Shown here: in pieces, positions 7,144 to 14,861 of the stretch
Layout: each line of letters begins with the position of its first letter
Numbering within the stretch: the stretch's first letter is position 1
Origin: Candidatus Nitrosopumilus sp.
GTDB lineage: Archaea; Thermoproteota; Nitrososphaeria; Nitrososphaerales; Nitrosopumilaceae
Assembly (NCBI GenBank): GCA_011055585.1
Contig: DRGT01000135.1
Coordinates: forward strand, 1 to 25,581
Length of the DNA stretch: 25,581 nt
Direction of reading: 5' to 3'
Translations under genes and position numbers: made by a program
The notes under the pieces: model-generated
Databases searched by the model: none
Told to the model about the DNA's origin: nothing
What the model saw: only the letters and a program-made list of their open reading frames with translations

Positions 7144-7578
7144 ATGGCTTTAGCACAAATAACGGATGTTGGAAGAACAATCAATGCCTTTGCTATTGAA
7201 ACTATTAGCGCAGGAATGTTTGTTAAAGGTTCAGCCAATGACGATTCGGTTACATCTAGTGGAGTTGCATCCTATGCTGGCGATGAAATAAAAGTTGCCA
7301 AAATGGACGCTGCTGCAGATGACGAGTTTGTTGTTGGAATTGCAATGGAAGACGCTTTATCAGGTGAAGCATTAACTGTTGTAACGGAAGGATTATATGT
7401 TCTACCAGCACAAGACGCAATTACTGCGGGAAACTCTATCTCACCATCTAACGATGACGACGCTTTCGCGAATTCGGTTACTGTTACTGGCGATGGAGAA
7501 GAAGAATTTAAAATAGGCAGGGCACTAACAAGTGCGAGTGCATCAGGCACTTTCATTATAGCGCACTTGCGGATTTAG
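7144..7578 (+). CDS. Head decoration (capsid cement) protein
   Basis: 144 residues, rich in Ala, Gly, Ser, Thr and Asp, low in Lys and Arg, and beta-rich by pattern. The segments FVVGIAMEDALSGEALTVVT and YVLPAQDAITAGNSIS resemble DUF2190-type small head proteins located just before the major capsid protein. Such proteins bind the outer shell and stabilise it after expansion. The sequence could also host surface modification, given the Ser/Thr content and the viral glycan island. AAGGTGATATGAA precedes the ATG; the gene sits in a tight run between scaffold and capsid genes. Confidence 0.7.
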   Translation: MALAQITDVGRTINAFAIETISAGMFVKGSANDDSVTSSGVASYAGDEIKVAKMDAAADDEFVVGIAMEDALSGEALTVVTEGLYVLPAQDAITAGNSISPSNDDDAFANSVTVTGDGEEEFKIGRALTSASASGTFIIAHLRI

Positions 7579-7588
7579 GTGAAATGAA

Positions 7589-8446
7589 ATGAAATCATTA
7601 CAACAATTAGCGAACGAAGGAATTCTGTTCAAAGACGCTGAAAGCGAATTAATTAAGCAAAATTTGTTTGCTGTAATTAAGGATGCTTCGATTTCAAATG
7701 CTTTTGGACGACAGTTGGTCGATGTTATCAATATGACCCAAGGTTCTACTTTGGACTTCATATTGGCTGACAAAAACTCGACTATTGTTCGACAAGTATC
7801 TGAAGGCGGAGAAATTCCAATTGACGTTGAAGCGTACACAAAAATACAAATTACCCCCTCAAAGTTTGGAACTCGATTGGCAATAACGAAAGAAATGATT
7901 GAAGATTCGAATTGGCCATTGCTTGAGAGAAACTTAAGAGAAGTTGGGCGACAAATGTCTATCAAGGAAACTAATTTGGTGTTTACATCTTTTAATGATA
8001 GCACTAATGGGTTTCCAAGCAATGCGGCTCACGATATTACTAGCGCTAGCACAGAGCTAGGCGTAAGTGACATAACAAATGCAATGAGTCCGGTTGAGGC
8101 TGCAGATTATGCGCCAGATGTTATGGCATTGCACCCTACTCAAGTTAACGAACTACGACAATTAGACACCTTTGTCACAGCTGATAAGGTTGGAGATCGA
8201 AGAGTGTTTGAAATGGGATGGGTTGGAAGAATATTTGGATTGGACACTATGATCTCTAGCTTGCAAACTGCAGACACGGTTCACGTGTTTGACAAAAAGG
8301 AAGCTGGCGTGTTAGTAATTCGACGACCTATGACTGTAGAGCGTTGGAAGGAACCATTGCGAGACTTAGAAAATGCGGCTATCACTCAACGAATGGCAGC
8401 TCGTGTTCTAAGAGCAACTGCAGGTGCAAGGATTACGGTAAGCTAA
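7589..8446 (+). CDS. Major capsid protein, HK97 fold
   Basis: 285 residues, the size of a compact HK97-type capsid protein. Features visible: N-terminal helix segment, a STIVRQVSEGGEIPID stretch typical of the E-loop entry, then KIQITPSKFGTRLAITKEMIEDS (spine region), a long helix LLERNLREVGRQMSIKE, and the late strand-turn ERWKEPLRDLENAAITQRMA typical of the P-domain end. Order after scaffold and decoration genes supports the call. TAGGTGAAATGAA gives a strong ribosome binding site. The stop codon lies inside an 8-bp hairpin followed by T-rich sequence, so transcript ends or expression may drop here. Confidence 0.88.
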   Translation: MKSLQQLANEGILFKDAESELIKQNLFAVIKDASISNAFGRQLVDVINMTQGSTLDFILADKNSTIVRQVSEGGEIPIDVEAYTKIQITPSKFGTRLAITKEMIEDSNWPLLERNLREVGRQMSIKETNLVFTSFNDSTNGFPSNAAHDITSASTELGVSDITNAMSPVEAADYAPDVMALHPTQVNELRQLDTFVTADKVGDRRVFEMGWVGRIFGLDTMISSLQTADTVHVFDKKEAGVLVIRRPMTVERWKEPLRDLENAAITQRMAARVLRATAGARITVS

Positions 8447-8466
8447 GTAAATTAGCTTATTTTAAT
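8439..8466 (+). terminator. Hairpin plus T-run at the major capsid stop codon
   Basis: TAAGCTAA (8439-8446) and TTAGCTTA (8452-8459) form a perfect 8-bp stem with loop GTAAA, followed by TTTTAAT. The left arm contains the capsid gene's stop codon. It could be a partial terminator or an RNA-processing or stability element protecting the capsid mRNA end. Confidence 0.45.
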
Positions 8467-8489
8467 CTCTTCACTATTTCAGAAGAGGT
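8465..8489 (+). promoter_or_regulatory. Hairpin masking the ribosome binding site of the next gene
   Basis: CTCTTC (8467-8472) pairs with GAAGAG (8482-8487) over a 9-nt loop, extended by T8466-G8488 and A8465-T8489. The right arm covers most of the Shine-Dalgarno GAGGTGA of the gene starting at 8499, so folding would lower its translation relative to the capsid protein. Confidence 0.4.
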
Positions 8490-8498
8490 GAAAGCAAT

Positions 8499-8795
8499 AT
8501 GGTAAAAAATTTGAAACAAGGATTGCGTTCTGGTCAAATATCAGCAGAAGAAGTAATTTCTGATTTCCACTCTGGTGGAAAGTTAACAACTCAACAAAAA
8601 GGAACGTATACCACAGACGGAGCAGATACCTTCACCGCGTTCACTGACACGTTCACTGGAACCCCACTTGTCATGATAAGCCCAACACAAGCACATGGAA
8701 TTGAAGGGCCAATCGTTGCAACTAGAGATGGTTCTGGATTTGATGTTTCAGGAGCAATTGCACACACAGGAATTTACGTTGCATTTGAGGCGTAA
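8499..8795 (+). CDS. Small virion-type protein, unknown
   Basis: 98 residues. A short helical N-terminus (NLKQGLRSGQISAEEVISDF) is followed by a Thr/Gly-rich beta region (TYTTDGADTFTAFTDTFTGT and IEGPIVATRDGSG). The C-terminal part resembles receptor-binding or fibre-tip beta domains, ending ...GIYVAFEA. It follows the major capsid protein directly, so a head-surface role is plausible. No family recognised. GAGGTGA lies 8 nt before the ATG but is partly inside a predicted hairpin, suggesting lower output than the capsid gene. Confidence 0.6.
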   Translation: MVKNLKQGLRSGQISAEEVISDFHSGGKLTTQQKGTYTTDGADTFTAFTDTFTGTPLVMISPTQAHGIEGPIVATRDGSGFDVSGAIAHTGIYVAFEA

Positions 8796-8800
8796 ATTGA

Positions 8801-8923
8801 ATGAGTTTTTTAAGTAAGGAAAATTTTCCAAAGTGCAAGTGTGGCAAGAATGGGATCATTTTTTCAAAAAATGGCCCTACTTGCTACCCTTGTTATTTAA
8901 TTGAAAAAAAGGAGTTAGATTAA
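8801..8923 (+). CDS. Tiny zinc-ribbon protein (40 residues)
   Basis: A 40-residue frame beginning at ATG 8801, five bases after the previous stop; GAGGCG lies upstream. Four cysteines in two pairs, KCKCGKNG and TCYPCY, give a CxC...CxxC arrangement of about 19 residues, enough for one zinc ribbon. The tail is acidic and lysine-rich. It ends 2 nt before the next start, within a compact gene run. No specific function can be assigned; single-ribbon proteins in viruses act as protein or nucleic-acid adaptors. Confidence 0.6.
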   Translation: MSFLSKENFPKCKCGKNGIIFSKNGPTCYPCYLIEKKELD

Positions 8924-8925
8924 TT

Positions 8926-9183
8926 TTGCCTTCAACAAAGTGTCCAGTTTGCAGTAGAATAATATTCTTCGCTAGAGGCCATGTTGATTACATTCATAAG
9001 TGTTATGATAGCAAGTCAATTAGGGCCAATGTTAAAACAGATGATCGAACCGAGATTCAAATAACTGGGTTGAACTGGAACTTGAAAGGCGGAGACCAAT
9101 TTCCTTTTAAGAGAAGTTCTGGGTCAAAGAAAGATTCAACCCATAATCAAAATTATAGAGTTCAAACATATATTAATCTTTAA
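8926..9183 (+). CDS. Small Cys/His zinc-finger protein
   Basis: 85 residues from a TTG start, with AAAAGGAG about 12 nt upstream. The N-terminus has CPVC (residues 6-9) followed by HVDYIHKCY, giving C-x2-C...H-x4-H-x-C, a good zinc-finger ligand set. The remainder is polar with no recognised domain. It follows another tiny zinc protein, so the two form a pair within the structural region. Its role could be virion assembly or nucleic-acid binding; neither is shown. Confidence 0.6.
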   Translation: MPSTKCPVCSRIIFFARGHVDYIHKCYDSKSIRANVKTDDRTEIQITGLNWNLKGGDQFPFKRSSGSKKDSTHNQNYRVQTYINL

Positions 9184-9198
9184 TGGAGTTTTTATATC

Positions 9199-9573
9199 AT
9201 GGTTGCTAGAGAAAATAGAATTAAAAAAAGCCGAATTTCAGTAACTGCTAATACTGATGGAAATGGCGTTGGCGTAACATTAGATCGATTGAATGGGCGA
9301 TTACTTTCAATTGAATTAGATATGGATACAGCAGATACTTGTGATGCTACTTTTTACAACTTTAATCATTCTGGAAACAGTACTTTTGACTACTTGTTTG
9401 TCCAAGCAAGCGGCGATAGAGTTTTTTATCCAAGACCGGTTGGTGTTGATGTGAGTGGCGCTGCGATCACAAATCAAGCCAGTGTAACATATCCTTTGGA
9501 CAACGTTGTTGGTTTTGATGGAACTAACATGGGTAATGGAAGCGGATTAGTTGTTTTCATTAGTTACATATAA
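9199..9573 (+). CDS. Beta-rich virion-type protein, unknown
   Basis: 124 residues, with alternating beta-type hydrophobic stretches (GRLLSIELDMDTADTCDATF, GSGLVVFISYI) and many Gly, Asn and Thr residues. Small beta-sandwich proteins with 'l.sI.ld' openings and aromatic-Asn-Gly loops are common among head-attached or tail-attached viral proteins. No named family recognised. The ribosome binding site is a weak GGAG in TAATGGAGTTTT, overlapping the end of the previous gene. Confidence 0.6.
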   Translation: MVARENRIKKSRISVTANTDGNGVGVTLDRLNGRLLSIELDMDTADTCDATFYNFNHSGNSTFDYLFVQASGDRVFYPRPVGVDVSGAAITNQASVTYPLDNVVGFDGTNMGNGSGLVVFISYI

Positions 9574-9598
9574 GTAACGCTTTTATACAGCGCTATTT

Positions 9599-9612
9599 AC
9601 TTATATATAAGT
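9599..9612 (+). repeat. 14-bp perfect palindrome ACTTATATATAAGT before gene 9622
   Basis: A perfect inverted repeat lies in the 48-nt gap before the next gene. Its right arm runs into the ribosome binding site AAGTGAT. A second inverted repeat, GTTAC-ATATAA-GTAAC, lies at 9563-9578 over the previous stop codon. It could be a TATA-like promoter core, an operator or an mRNA hairpin. Confidence 0.35.
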
Positions 9613-9621
9613 GATTGTTAA

Positions 9622-10275
9622 ATGGTTCCAGAAATCATTGAAGAAAAGGATATTGCTCCACACGTATCTGAAGAAGTAAATGGAAAAAACTTAGTTTATT
9701 ACAAGTTTGGCGAAACGTTTATTTTTGAATTAGATTCTATTAGTAAAGAAAACCACGTTAGTGGCCCAATAATTACTAAAGAGTTGTCTTTTCCGTATAG
9801 TTCAATTATTTCTACTTCTTTTGTCGCTTCTGTTTCTTATAAGTCTTCTGGTTCAACCAATTCTGATTTTGCAATCATCGCAAGGTCTGGTGGAAAGGAA
9901 GTTGTTCGGACTGACATGTTAACTGCTTCTCCTGAATTAAATTTGGTTAAATTTAACTTACCTATTCCAGCACAACCTGTTCCGCTGTCTCTTATGGTTG
10001 ATAATGTTTCTGGAAATCCAATTGACTTTTCTATCACGTTTTCTGTTGAATTAAATTATAATAAAAGCTTTATTTCTACTTCTGATTTTAACGCCCCTGT
10101 TTTTTATGTTGAGCGTTTGATTGCTAATCAAGGCGATGCTTTGATGTTGGAGAACTTTGGGCAATATTTTGAGGGTGTTGGAGAAATTGTATTCTCAAAA
10201 CCAATTGCTATTCGAAAGTTGCATTTTATAAAAGGCAACCCTGCTGTCGTGTTGTATTTCTTAAAAACAAACTAA
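9622..10275 (+). CDS. Beta-rich structural protein, unknown
   Basis: 217 residues with many short beta stretches and Ser-rich loops (YSSIISTSFVASVSYKSSGS). The segment LVKFNLPIPAQPVPLSLMV followed by FSITFSVELNY is consistent with a beta-sandwich. No signal peptide or membrane span. Located between other virion-type proteins and a fibre, it is probably a head- or tail-surface protein. ATG is preceded by AAGTGAT, a good match to the archaeal anti-SD. Codons are T-ending, unlike the flanking 8499-9573 genes, which suggests a mosaic origin. Confidence 0.6.
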   Translation: MVPEIIEEKDIAPHVSEEVNGKNLVYYKFGETFIFELDSISKENHVSGPIITKELSFPYSSIISTSFVASVSYKSSGSTNSDFAIIARSGGKEVVRTDMLTASPELNLVKFNLPIPAQPVPLSLMVDNVSGNPIDFSITFSVELNYNKSFISTSDFNAPVFYVERLIANQGDALMLENFGQYFEGVGEIVFSKPIAIRKLHFIKGNPAVVLYFLKTN

Positions 10276-10289
10276 TTTGGTGATTATTT

Positions 10290-10670
10290 TTGGTTGGTAC
10301 TAGAATTTTTGGCAATAGAGATTTTCCTGGTATTGTTTACCAACCTGCTGGCTCTGCTTTTCGTGTTGTTGAAGTAGATCGTTCTGGCGCTTTTTTGGAT
10401 CGGGCTGAAGCGAAGGGTTCTAAGGGTGCTATTTCTTCTATTTGGGTTACTACTGCTGGTGACGAATTGGTTGCTGATAATGTTGATCGTATTTCTGTTA
10501 TGATTCAAAATAGTGGTCCTGAAGTCTTATATATTGGGCCTACTGGTAACACGACTGATTTGAGCATTTTTTTGTTTCCGTTTCAATGGTTTTTTGATGA
10601 TCAGAGTACTGATTCTTGGGTTGGTTTGACTACTACTGGTAGTACTAGTGTGAAGGTGTTGGAAATATGA
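10290..10670 (+). CDS. Small beta-barrel virion protein, probable fibre or head accessory
   Basis: 126 residues from a TTG start with a perfect GGTGAT 6 nt upstream. The C-terminal half has the layout seen in small phage head- or tail-associated beta proteins: ISVMIQNSGPEVLYIGPTGN, then FPFQWFF, then TDSWVGLTTTGSTSVKVLEI, that is 'Ni.v.n....vyiG......' with a tail-end strand. Its stop overlaps the next start by 4 nt (ATGA), so it is coupled to the fibre-like gene and may be its partner or attachment collar. Strongly T-ending codons. Confidence 0.6.
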   Translation: MVGTRIFGNRDFPGIVYQPAGSAFRVVEVDRSGAFLDRAEAKGSKGAISSIWVTTAGDELVADNVDRISVMIQNSGPEVLYIGPTGNTTDLSIFLFPFQWFFDDQSTDSWVGLTTTGSTSVKVLEI

Positions 10671-12415
10671 GTAGTGTTTCTCAATTAATTGATCGTCTTC
10701 TTTCTTCTAATTCTTCTTTGATTTTATCAGATGATGGTACAGATCAAACTTTTCTTGGTAATTTAGGGCAATTAATTATTGAACCCAGTGCTGGTTTAGT
10801 TTTAAGCACAAATTTAGCGCAGGGAGATAAAATTTCTGCTTTTGAATTCCGAGATTTAGTGGGTAATGGTGCTGGTGCTGATCGGGATCTTGGTTTTTAC
10901 TTTAGAATGTTAAACCGAGAGGGTTTGGGCGCTTTTGACCCCGACGAAGCGGTATTGTCATTGACTGCTGAACAGAACCCAACACTTATTTTATATGCGA
11001 CTGGTATTGGTGGTGGAACAGAAGCGGGTTACATGGATAAGAGTGGTTTTGGTTTTGCGACAAGTGTTGATGCGGACGGTTTGCCAGACAAGTCATCAAG
11101 TGGTCCAAGATTGAAATTCGTTTCATCAGGTACTCAAAACTTATTATCCTCATCTACTTTGGTTACTAAATTTTTGATTGGTGGCGGTAGGCAAACGGGT
11201 TCAACTATCGAATTTAGTTTAAGTGGCAATAGCATTCAAGACCAACAAATTATTTTCAGGGTTGGAAGTAGTGGAGTGGAAAGTGCGGATTCTACAAAAT
11301 CGTATTTTTTATTTACTTCTCCGCATCGATTCAATGATTCTAGTACGCAGAATTATTTGGAGATGGAGTGGGATGATGCTGGTAATGTATTAAGAACGAG
11401 GATGGCGATTGATCGGAATAACTTGTTTGGGCTGGCAGATCAAAGCGATTTGGCTTTTTTGGTGTTTCAAAAATACGATTCTTCCACGACCATCACAGCA
11501 AACCGAACATTAACGTATGACTTAGTGAACGCGGACAGAACCGTTAAAATCCAAGGAAACCCAACATTAGATGATTGGTTTGACCAAACCGTAAAGATTA
11601 CTGCGTCGCCTACTTTTGCTGGTTTAACGCTTACTGGAAACATTGTCATGGCAGACAATTCCATTACTGGAATTGATACCTTGACTTTTACGGATGTTAA
11701 TGGAACGATTGCTGGAATTCAAAACCAAAACTTGGTGGACAAGAGCGTAGATGAAACGATTACAGGAGATTGGACTCATTCTGGTTTTTTAGACGCAACG
11801 AGCGGAATTGGCACTGGTTATGGTACTCCTATTGGTTTGGTTGATGGAGTGATTGCTGGAGATAGTGGACAACAAGAGTTTGATTGTCATACGGCTGGTG
11901 TGAATGGTTGGATGCGCCGAACCATTTTCGTTTCTTCCGCTAGTACTACTGTAGCAAATACTGTAACGGAAACAACTATTATTGGTTCTGGTCTTGGAAC
12001 GCTTACGCTTCCTGCTGCTTTTTTTGTGGTTGGGAAAACGGTTCGCGTAAAAGTTATGGGGATTTATTCAACTACAGGAACACCAACATTACAAGTACGA
12101 GTTAAGCTCGGTTCAACAGTGGTTCTTGATTCAACAGCCATCGCCACTGCTTCAGGAGTTACGAATGAGTTGTTTGAGATTACAGGAGAAATAACGTGCA
12201 GGTCAACTGGAGTTTCTGGAACCGTGTTTTCACAAGCATTGAATATAAGAACTACTGGTTCAACAGGATCCCATGCTATTAAGATGGTTAACACATCAAC
12301 GGTAACAATTAACACAACAATTTCCCAAGCAGTCGATGTGACGGCAGAATGGGGAACGGCAAGCGCAAGCAATACGATTACTGGCACAAATTTTACTTTA
12401 GAGGTTTTAGCTTAA
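10667..12415 (+). CDS. Fibre-like, probable receptor-binding protein
   Basis: 582 residues. An N-terminal helical piece (SSVSQLIDRLLSSNSSLILS) leads into long Gly/Ser/Thr/Asn-rich beta sequence. Near residues 280-410 it shows segments common in trimeric fibres: TANRTLTYDLVNADRTVKI, ASPTFAGLTLTGNI, DNSITGIDTLTFTD and DETITGDWTHSG. The last 170 residues are a Thr/Val-rich beta domain that could be the receptor- or sugar-binding tip. It lies between capsid and connector genes rather than with tail genes, so it may be a head fibre. It is a good candidate substrate for the glycan island that begins 0.9 kb downstream. Coupled to the previous gene by ATGA. Confidence 0.7.
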   Translation: MSSVSQLIDRLLSSNSSLILSDDGTDQTFLGNLGQLIIEPSAGLVLSTNLAQGDKISAFEFRDLVGNGAGADRDLGFYFRMLNREGLGAFDPDEAVLSLTAEQNPTLILYATGIGGGTEAGYMDKSGFGFATSVDADGLPDKSSSGPRLKFVSSGTQNLLSSSTLVTKFLIGGGRQTGSTIEFSLSGNSIQDQQIIFRVGSSGVESADSTKSYFLFTSPHRFNDSSTQNYLEMEWDDAGNVLRTRMAIDRNNLFGLADQSDLAFLVFQKYDSSTTITANRTLTYDLVNADRTVKIQGNPTLDDWFDQTVKITASPTFAGLTLTGNIVMADNSITGIDTLTFTDVNGTIAGIQNQNLVDKSVDETITGDWTHSGFLDATSGIGTGYGTPIGLVDGVIAGDSGQQEFDCHTAGVNGWMRRTIFVSSASTTVANTVTETTIIGSGLGTLTLPAAFFVVGKTVRVKVMGIYSTTGTPTLQVRVKLGSTVVLDSTAIATASGVTNELFEITGEITCRSTGVSGTVFSQALNIRTTGSTGSHAIKMVNTSTVTINTTISQAVDVTAEWGTASASNTITGTNFTLEVLA

Positions 12416-12433
12416 AAAATGGAGGAATAAAAT

Positions 12434-12661
12434 ATGACAGATAAATTGGTTAACCCAAAAACAGTAAAGACTTCAGAAGACGTTGACTTGACTCAATCAG
12501 AGATTTCAATTACAATGCCAGCTTTTGATGTATCTGGAGTTTTTGTTGAAACCGAATCGTTTATTGCAAACGTTGAAGATAAAAAGTTTACCACATTGGA
12601 AAAAAACTCATTGGTAAGCGCTATTCGAACGATTGGAAAAATCATTGGAAAAATAAAATAG
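12434..12661 (+). CDS. Small protein of unknown function
   Basis: 75 residues. Acidic, beta-type N-terminal half (SEISITMPAFDVSGVFVE) and a C-terminal amphipathic basic helix (LVSAIRTIGKIIGKIK). GGAGGA lies 7-12 nt before the ATG. It sits just behind the fibre-like gene and may be a small fibre partner or capsid accessory; the basic C-terminal helix could contact DNA or membrane. No family recognised. Confidence 0.55.
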   Translation: MTDKLVNPKTVKTSEDVDLTQSEISITMPAFDVSGVFVETESFIANVEDKKFTTLEKNSLVSAIRTIGKIIGKIK

Positions 12662-12666
12662 GAAAG

Positions 12667-12696
12667 TATATAAATTAACATGAATAAGTATACTTA
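12667..12696 (+). promoter_or_regulatory. TATA box (TATATAAA) with 12-bp palindrome at the expected start site
   Basis: TATATAAA (12667-12674) is 39 bp before the TTG start at 12713. About 20 bp downstream lies the perfect palindrome TAAGTATACTTA (12685-12696), overlapping the predicted transcription start. This is a common operator position for archaeal repressors. Confidence 0.45.
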
Positions 12697-12712
12697 ATTG
12701 GAGGTGTTTTTA

Positions 12713-12916
12713 TTGAATAAATTAACAGTTGCAGACTATCAAAATTTGCTTTCTTTAATAAACAGAGGGCAATTTTCTGGAGCAGAGTTGGAAACGATTT
12801 TGGTTCTGAAAAAAAAGCTTATTGATTTAGTAAAATTGGGGTTTTCTGAAAAACAAAAGATAGACCCTAAAACAGCGCCAGCTCTTGAAGAGAAAAAAGA
12901 GGAAAAGAAGGAATAA
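12713..12916 (+). CDS. Small helical protein, unknown
   Basis: 67 residues from TTG 12713, chosen because GGAGGTG (12700-12706) lies at ideal distance; the TTG at 12698 would overlap that site. Two helices (ADYQNLLSLINRGQF and GAELETILVLKKKLIDLVKLG) are followed by a Lys/Glu-rich tail. Short helical-hairpin proteins of this kind are common near head-tail connector genes of phages. Function unknown. It ends 3 nt before the connector gene. Confidence 0.6.
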   Translation: MNKLTVADYQNLLSLINRGQFSGAELETILVLKKKLIDLVKLGFSEKQKIDPKTAPALEEKKEEKKE

Positions 12917-12919
12917 AAT

Positions 12920-13252
12920 TTGGCACACACTACTGTAGATAAAGTATCTGCTTTAATGCAGAAAACGTTTGACTCTACTACTAGTCCAACGGACACTCAA
13001 GTCACTAATGATTTGATTCCTTGGTCTGATAGAACAGTTGACATAGAAGACTTATCAGGTGCAGGTTCACTTGATAAAGAGTTTTTATCTTCTCTATTAA
13101 TAGCGCATGTTATTTCAACTGGACAACAAATTGATTTCAAAACAGAGGGTTTAGCTATAAAGCCAACGCAACAGCCTTCAGTTTACTTGGCATTGTATCA
13201 AAAAATAATTGCATTAAGGAAAAGCAGCTTAGTTAATATAGTTAATGATTAG
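12920..13252 (+). CDS. Probable head-tail connector (adaptor) protein
   Basis: 110 residues, TTG start with AGAAGGA upstream. The N-terminal half, TTVDKVSALMQKTFDSTTSP followed by TDTQVTNDLIPWSDRTVD, has the look of gp6/gp15-type adaptors: a short helix, 'P(t)..qV...I...s..vd', then several helices. Such proteins form a ring below the portal. The order is portal-protease-scaffold-capsid-...-connector. A partner head-closure gene would normally follow at once; here it appears only at 25002, after the glycan island. Confidence 0.55.
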   Translation: MAHTTVDKVSALMQKTFDSTTSPTDTQVTNDLIPWSDRTVDIEDLSGAGSLDKEFLSSLLIAHVISTGQQIDFKTEGLAIKPTQQPSVYLALYQKIIALRKSSLVNIVND

Positions 13253-13266
13253 ATTTTAGTAACCTT

Positions 13267-13274
13267 TTTAAATA
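13267..13274 (+). promoter_or_regulatory. Archaeal TATA-box promoter of the glycan island
   Basis: TTTAAATA preceded by GTAACCTT, closely matching the box at 3435. It is 49 bp before ATG 13316, giving an expected start site near 13297. It is the only clear promoter found between 13253 and 24940, so it probably drives the whole 17-gene operon. Confidence 0.7.
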
Positions 13275-13315
13275 TATTCTTTGGTATTTAATTAATTGAG
13301 TGGTTGTTCGAGTAA

Positions 13316-13561
13316 ATGAATTCTGCTAAAATACAAGTTTTAGAAATAACTGGCATTCCTTTAAGAAAATTAAAGGAAAAATATGCTACTCTAGTTTTAG
13401 GAAACCAAGGAGTATTCGAAGAACTTGCAACTAGTAATAACACTTCAACTGGAAGTGTTTATTCCGACCAAATGAAACAATTTTTCTACTCTTCAGACGG
13501 CCACTCTTGTTACGTTTACTTTTTTAATCCGAGTGGTGCGTCAAAAATTGGAACAGAATAA
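13316..13561 (+). CDS. First gene of the glycan operon, unknown small protein
   Basis: 81 residues: an N-terminal strand-helix (AKIQVLEITGIPLRKLKEKY), a Ser/Thr-rich middle (LATSNNTSTGSVYSD) and an aromatic beta stretch (QFFYSSDGHSCYVYFFNPSG). No ribosome binding site of note; the leader from the predicted start site is only about 20 nt. Its 3' end overlaps the first glycosyltransferase. It is not a sugar enzyme by any motif I can see and could be a small structural protein left at the island border. Confidence 0.5.
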   Translation: MNSAKIQVLEITGIPLRKLKEKYATLVLGNQGVFEELATSNNTSTGSVYSDQMKQFFYSSDGHSCYVYFFNPSGASKIGTE

Positions 13562-14861
13562 GATAAAAATACTATCCATGAGTGATAGTTTTACTGCCCC
13601 AACAGGGTATGGTAGAGTTATTAGAGAAATCGTTAAAAGAATTGATCCTGAAAGATTTGATTGGACTCATTTTGGAAAACAAGATGTTGGACAACCAAGA
13701 TGGCAATCTAACAACTTAGAAGATTATTTTAAACCAATAGAACAAATTTATCAAGAGTCTAAAGACCAACGCTTTTCTCAAGACTTGAAAAGCTTTGCTA
13801 AATGGTATTCTGGCAAATTCACCAAAACTACAACTATTGGTGGGGGCCAAGATGGCGGCGATATTTTAACTTATCATTTAAACCAAACTAAACCAGATTT
13901 TTTGTTTATTTTGTTGGACTTGTGGATGTACAATTTTATATTAGATAAAGACATTACTCCAACAAAATTAATCACTTATTATCCAATTGATGGCATTCCA
14001 GTTCCAACTGGTTGCCACCGGCACTTGTTGAAAGCAGATTACCCAGTTGCAATGAGTGAGTTTGGAAAAAAGACTACATTAGAACACGAGTATTATGAGT
14101 CAACCGATGGAAAATATTATAAGTTATCAGAACAACTGCAAAAAAAGATTACAGTAATTCCACATGGTGTTAATACTAAAAAGTATGCTCCATTAAGCCC
14201 TAAAAAAAAGCAAGAGATAAGAGAACAGGAAGGAACAACTGACCAGTTTGTTATTGGTTGTGTTTCAAGAAACCAGCCAAGAAAACAAATGCCACAATTA
14301 TATAAAGCCTTCGCTGAATTTGCCAAAGGAAAAAACAATGTCACATTACACATGCACACTGATGTTAAAGACCCACAAGGATACAACTTGATTGATTTGG
14401 CAAACCAATTAAAAATCCAAGACAAAGTAAGATACACTAAAATTAATTCTTATAAATATGGTTTAACAGACGATGAAATGAATACAGTATACAACCTGTT
14501 TGACTTGCATACGATTCCAACAACAGGTGAAGGGTTTGGAATCCCAATAATTGAATCAATGTCTTGTGGCATTCCAAACTTATTAACAGATTATACCACT
14601 TCAGCTGAATTAATTGGATCAAACTGGGAGTCCGGCGCGTTAATTCCTTGCGAGTCACTATTAATTGGTTCAATGAATGTATATCGAGGGATTCCTTCAT
14701 TAAAGTATTACATTGAATACTTTCAATACTTTTACGACAACCCATCTGAATTAAAGAAAATGGGAAAAGAAGCAAGACAAAGGGCTTTAAAATACGATTG
14801 GGACATTGTTGTTAAACAATGGGAAAGCTTGTTTGAGAGGGCTAAAAATGACAAAGCTTAA
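13548..14861 (+). CDS. GT-B glycosyltransferase, GT4-like
   Basis: 437 residues from TTG 13548, chosen because GTGGTG at 13533-13538 is then the ribosome binding site; GTG 13533 is an alternative. The N-terminal Rossmann domain opens IKILSMSDSFTAPTGYGRVI, with the Gly-rich loop of acceptor-binding domains. The C-terminal nucleotide-sugar domain has VIGCVSRNQPRKQMPQLYKA and the retaining-enzyme motif E-x7-E (Glu328 and Glu336, in GEGFGIPIIE) followed by SMSCGIPN. It would transfer a sugar from a nucleotide donor with retention. No membrane segment. A-ending codons. It overlaps the genes before and after. Confidence 0.85.
   Translation: MEQNKIKILSMSDSFTAPTGYGRVIREIVKRIDPERFDWTHFGKQDVGQPRWQSNNLEDYFKPIEQIYQESKDQRFSQDLKSFAKWYSGKFTKTTTIGGGQDGGDILTYHLNQTKPDFLFILLDLWMYNFILDKDITPTKLITYYPIDGIPVPTGCHRHLLKADYPVAMSEFGKKTTLEHEYYESTDGKYYKLSEQLQKKITVIPHGVNTKKYAPLSPKKKQEIREQEGTTDQFVIGCVSRNQPRKQMPQLYKAFAEFAKGKNNVTLHMHTDVKDPQGYNLIDLANQLKIQDKVRYTKINSYKYGLTDDEMNTVYNLFDLHTIPTTGEGFGIPIIESMSCGIPNLLTDYTTSAELIGSNWESGALIPCESLLIGSMNVYRGIPSLKYYIEYFQYFYDNPSELKKMGKEARQRALKYDWDIVVKQWESLFERAKNDKA

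Noticed and set aside
7543..8022. Long open frame of 159 codons on the minus strand across the capsid gene
   Set aside because: It is opposite the clearly coding major capsid gene, has no archaeal ribosome binding site or promoter, and reads as low-complexity shadow sequence.
14117..14775. Two minus-strand open frames within the first GT4 gene
   Set aside because: They are antisense to a well-supported glycosyltransferase and their sequence shows no domain; stop-poor antisense frames follow from the A-ending codon use.
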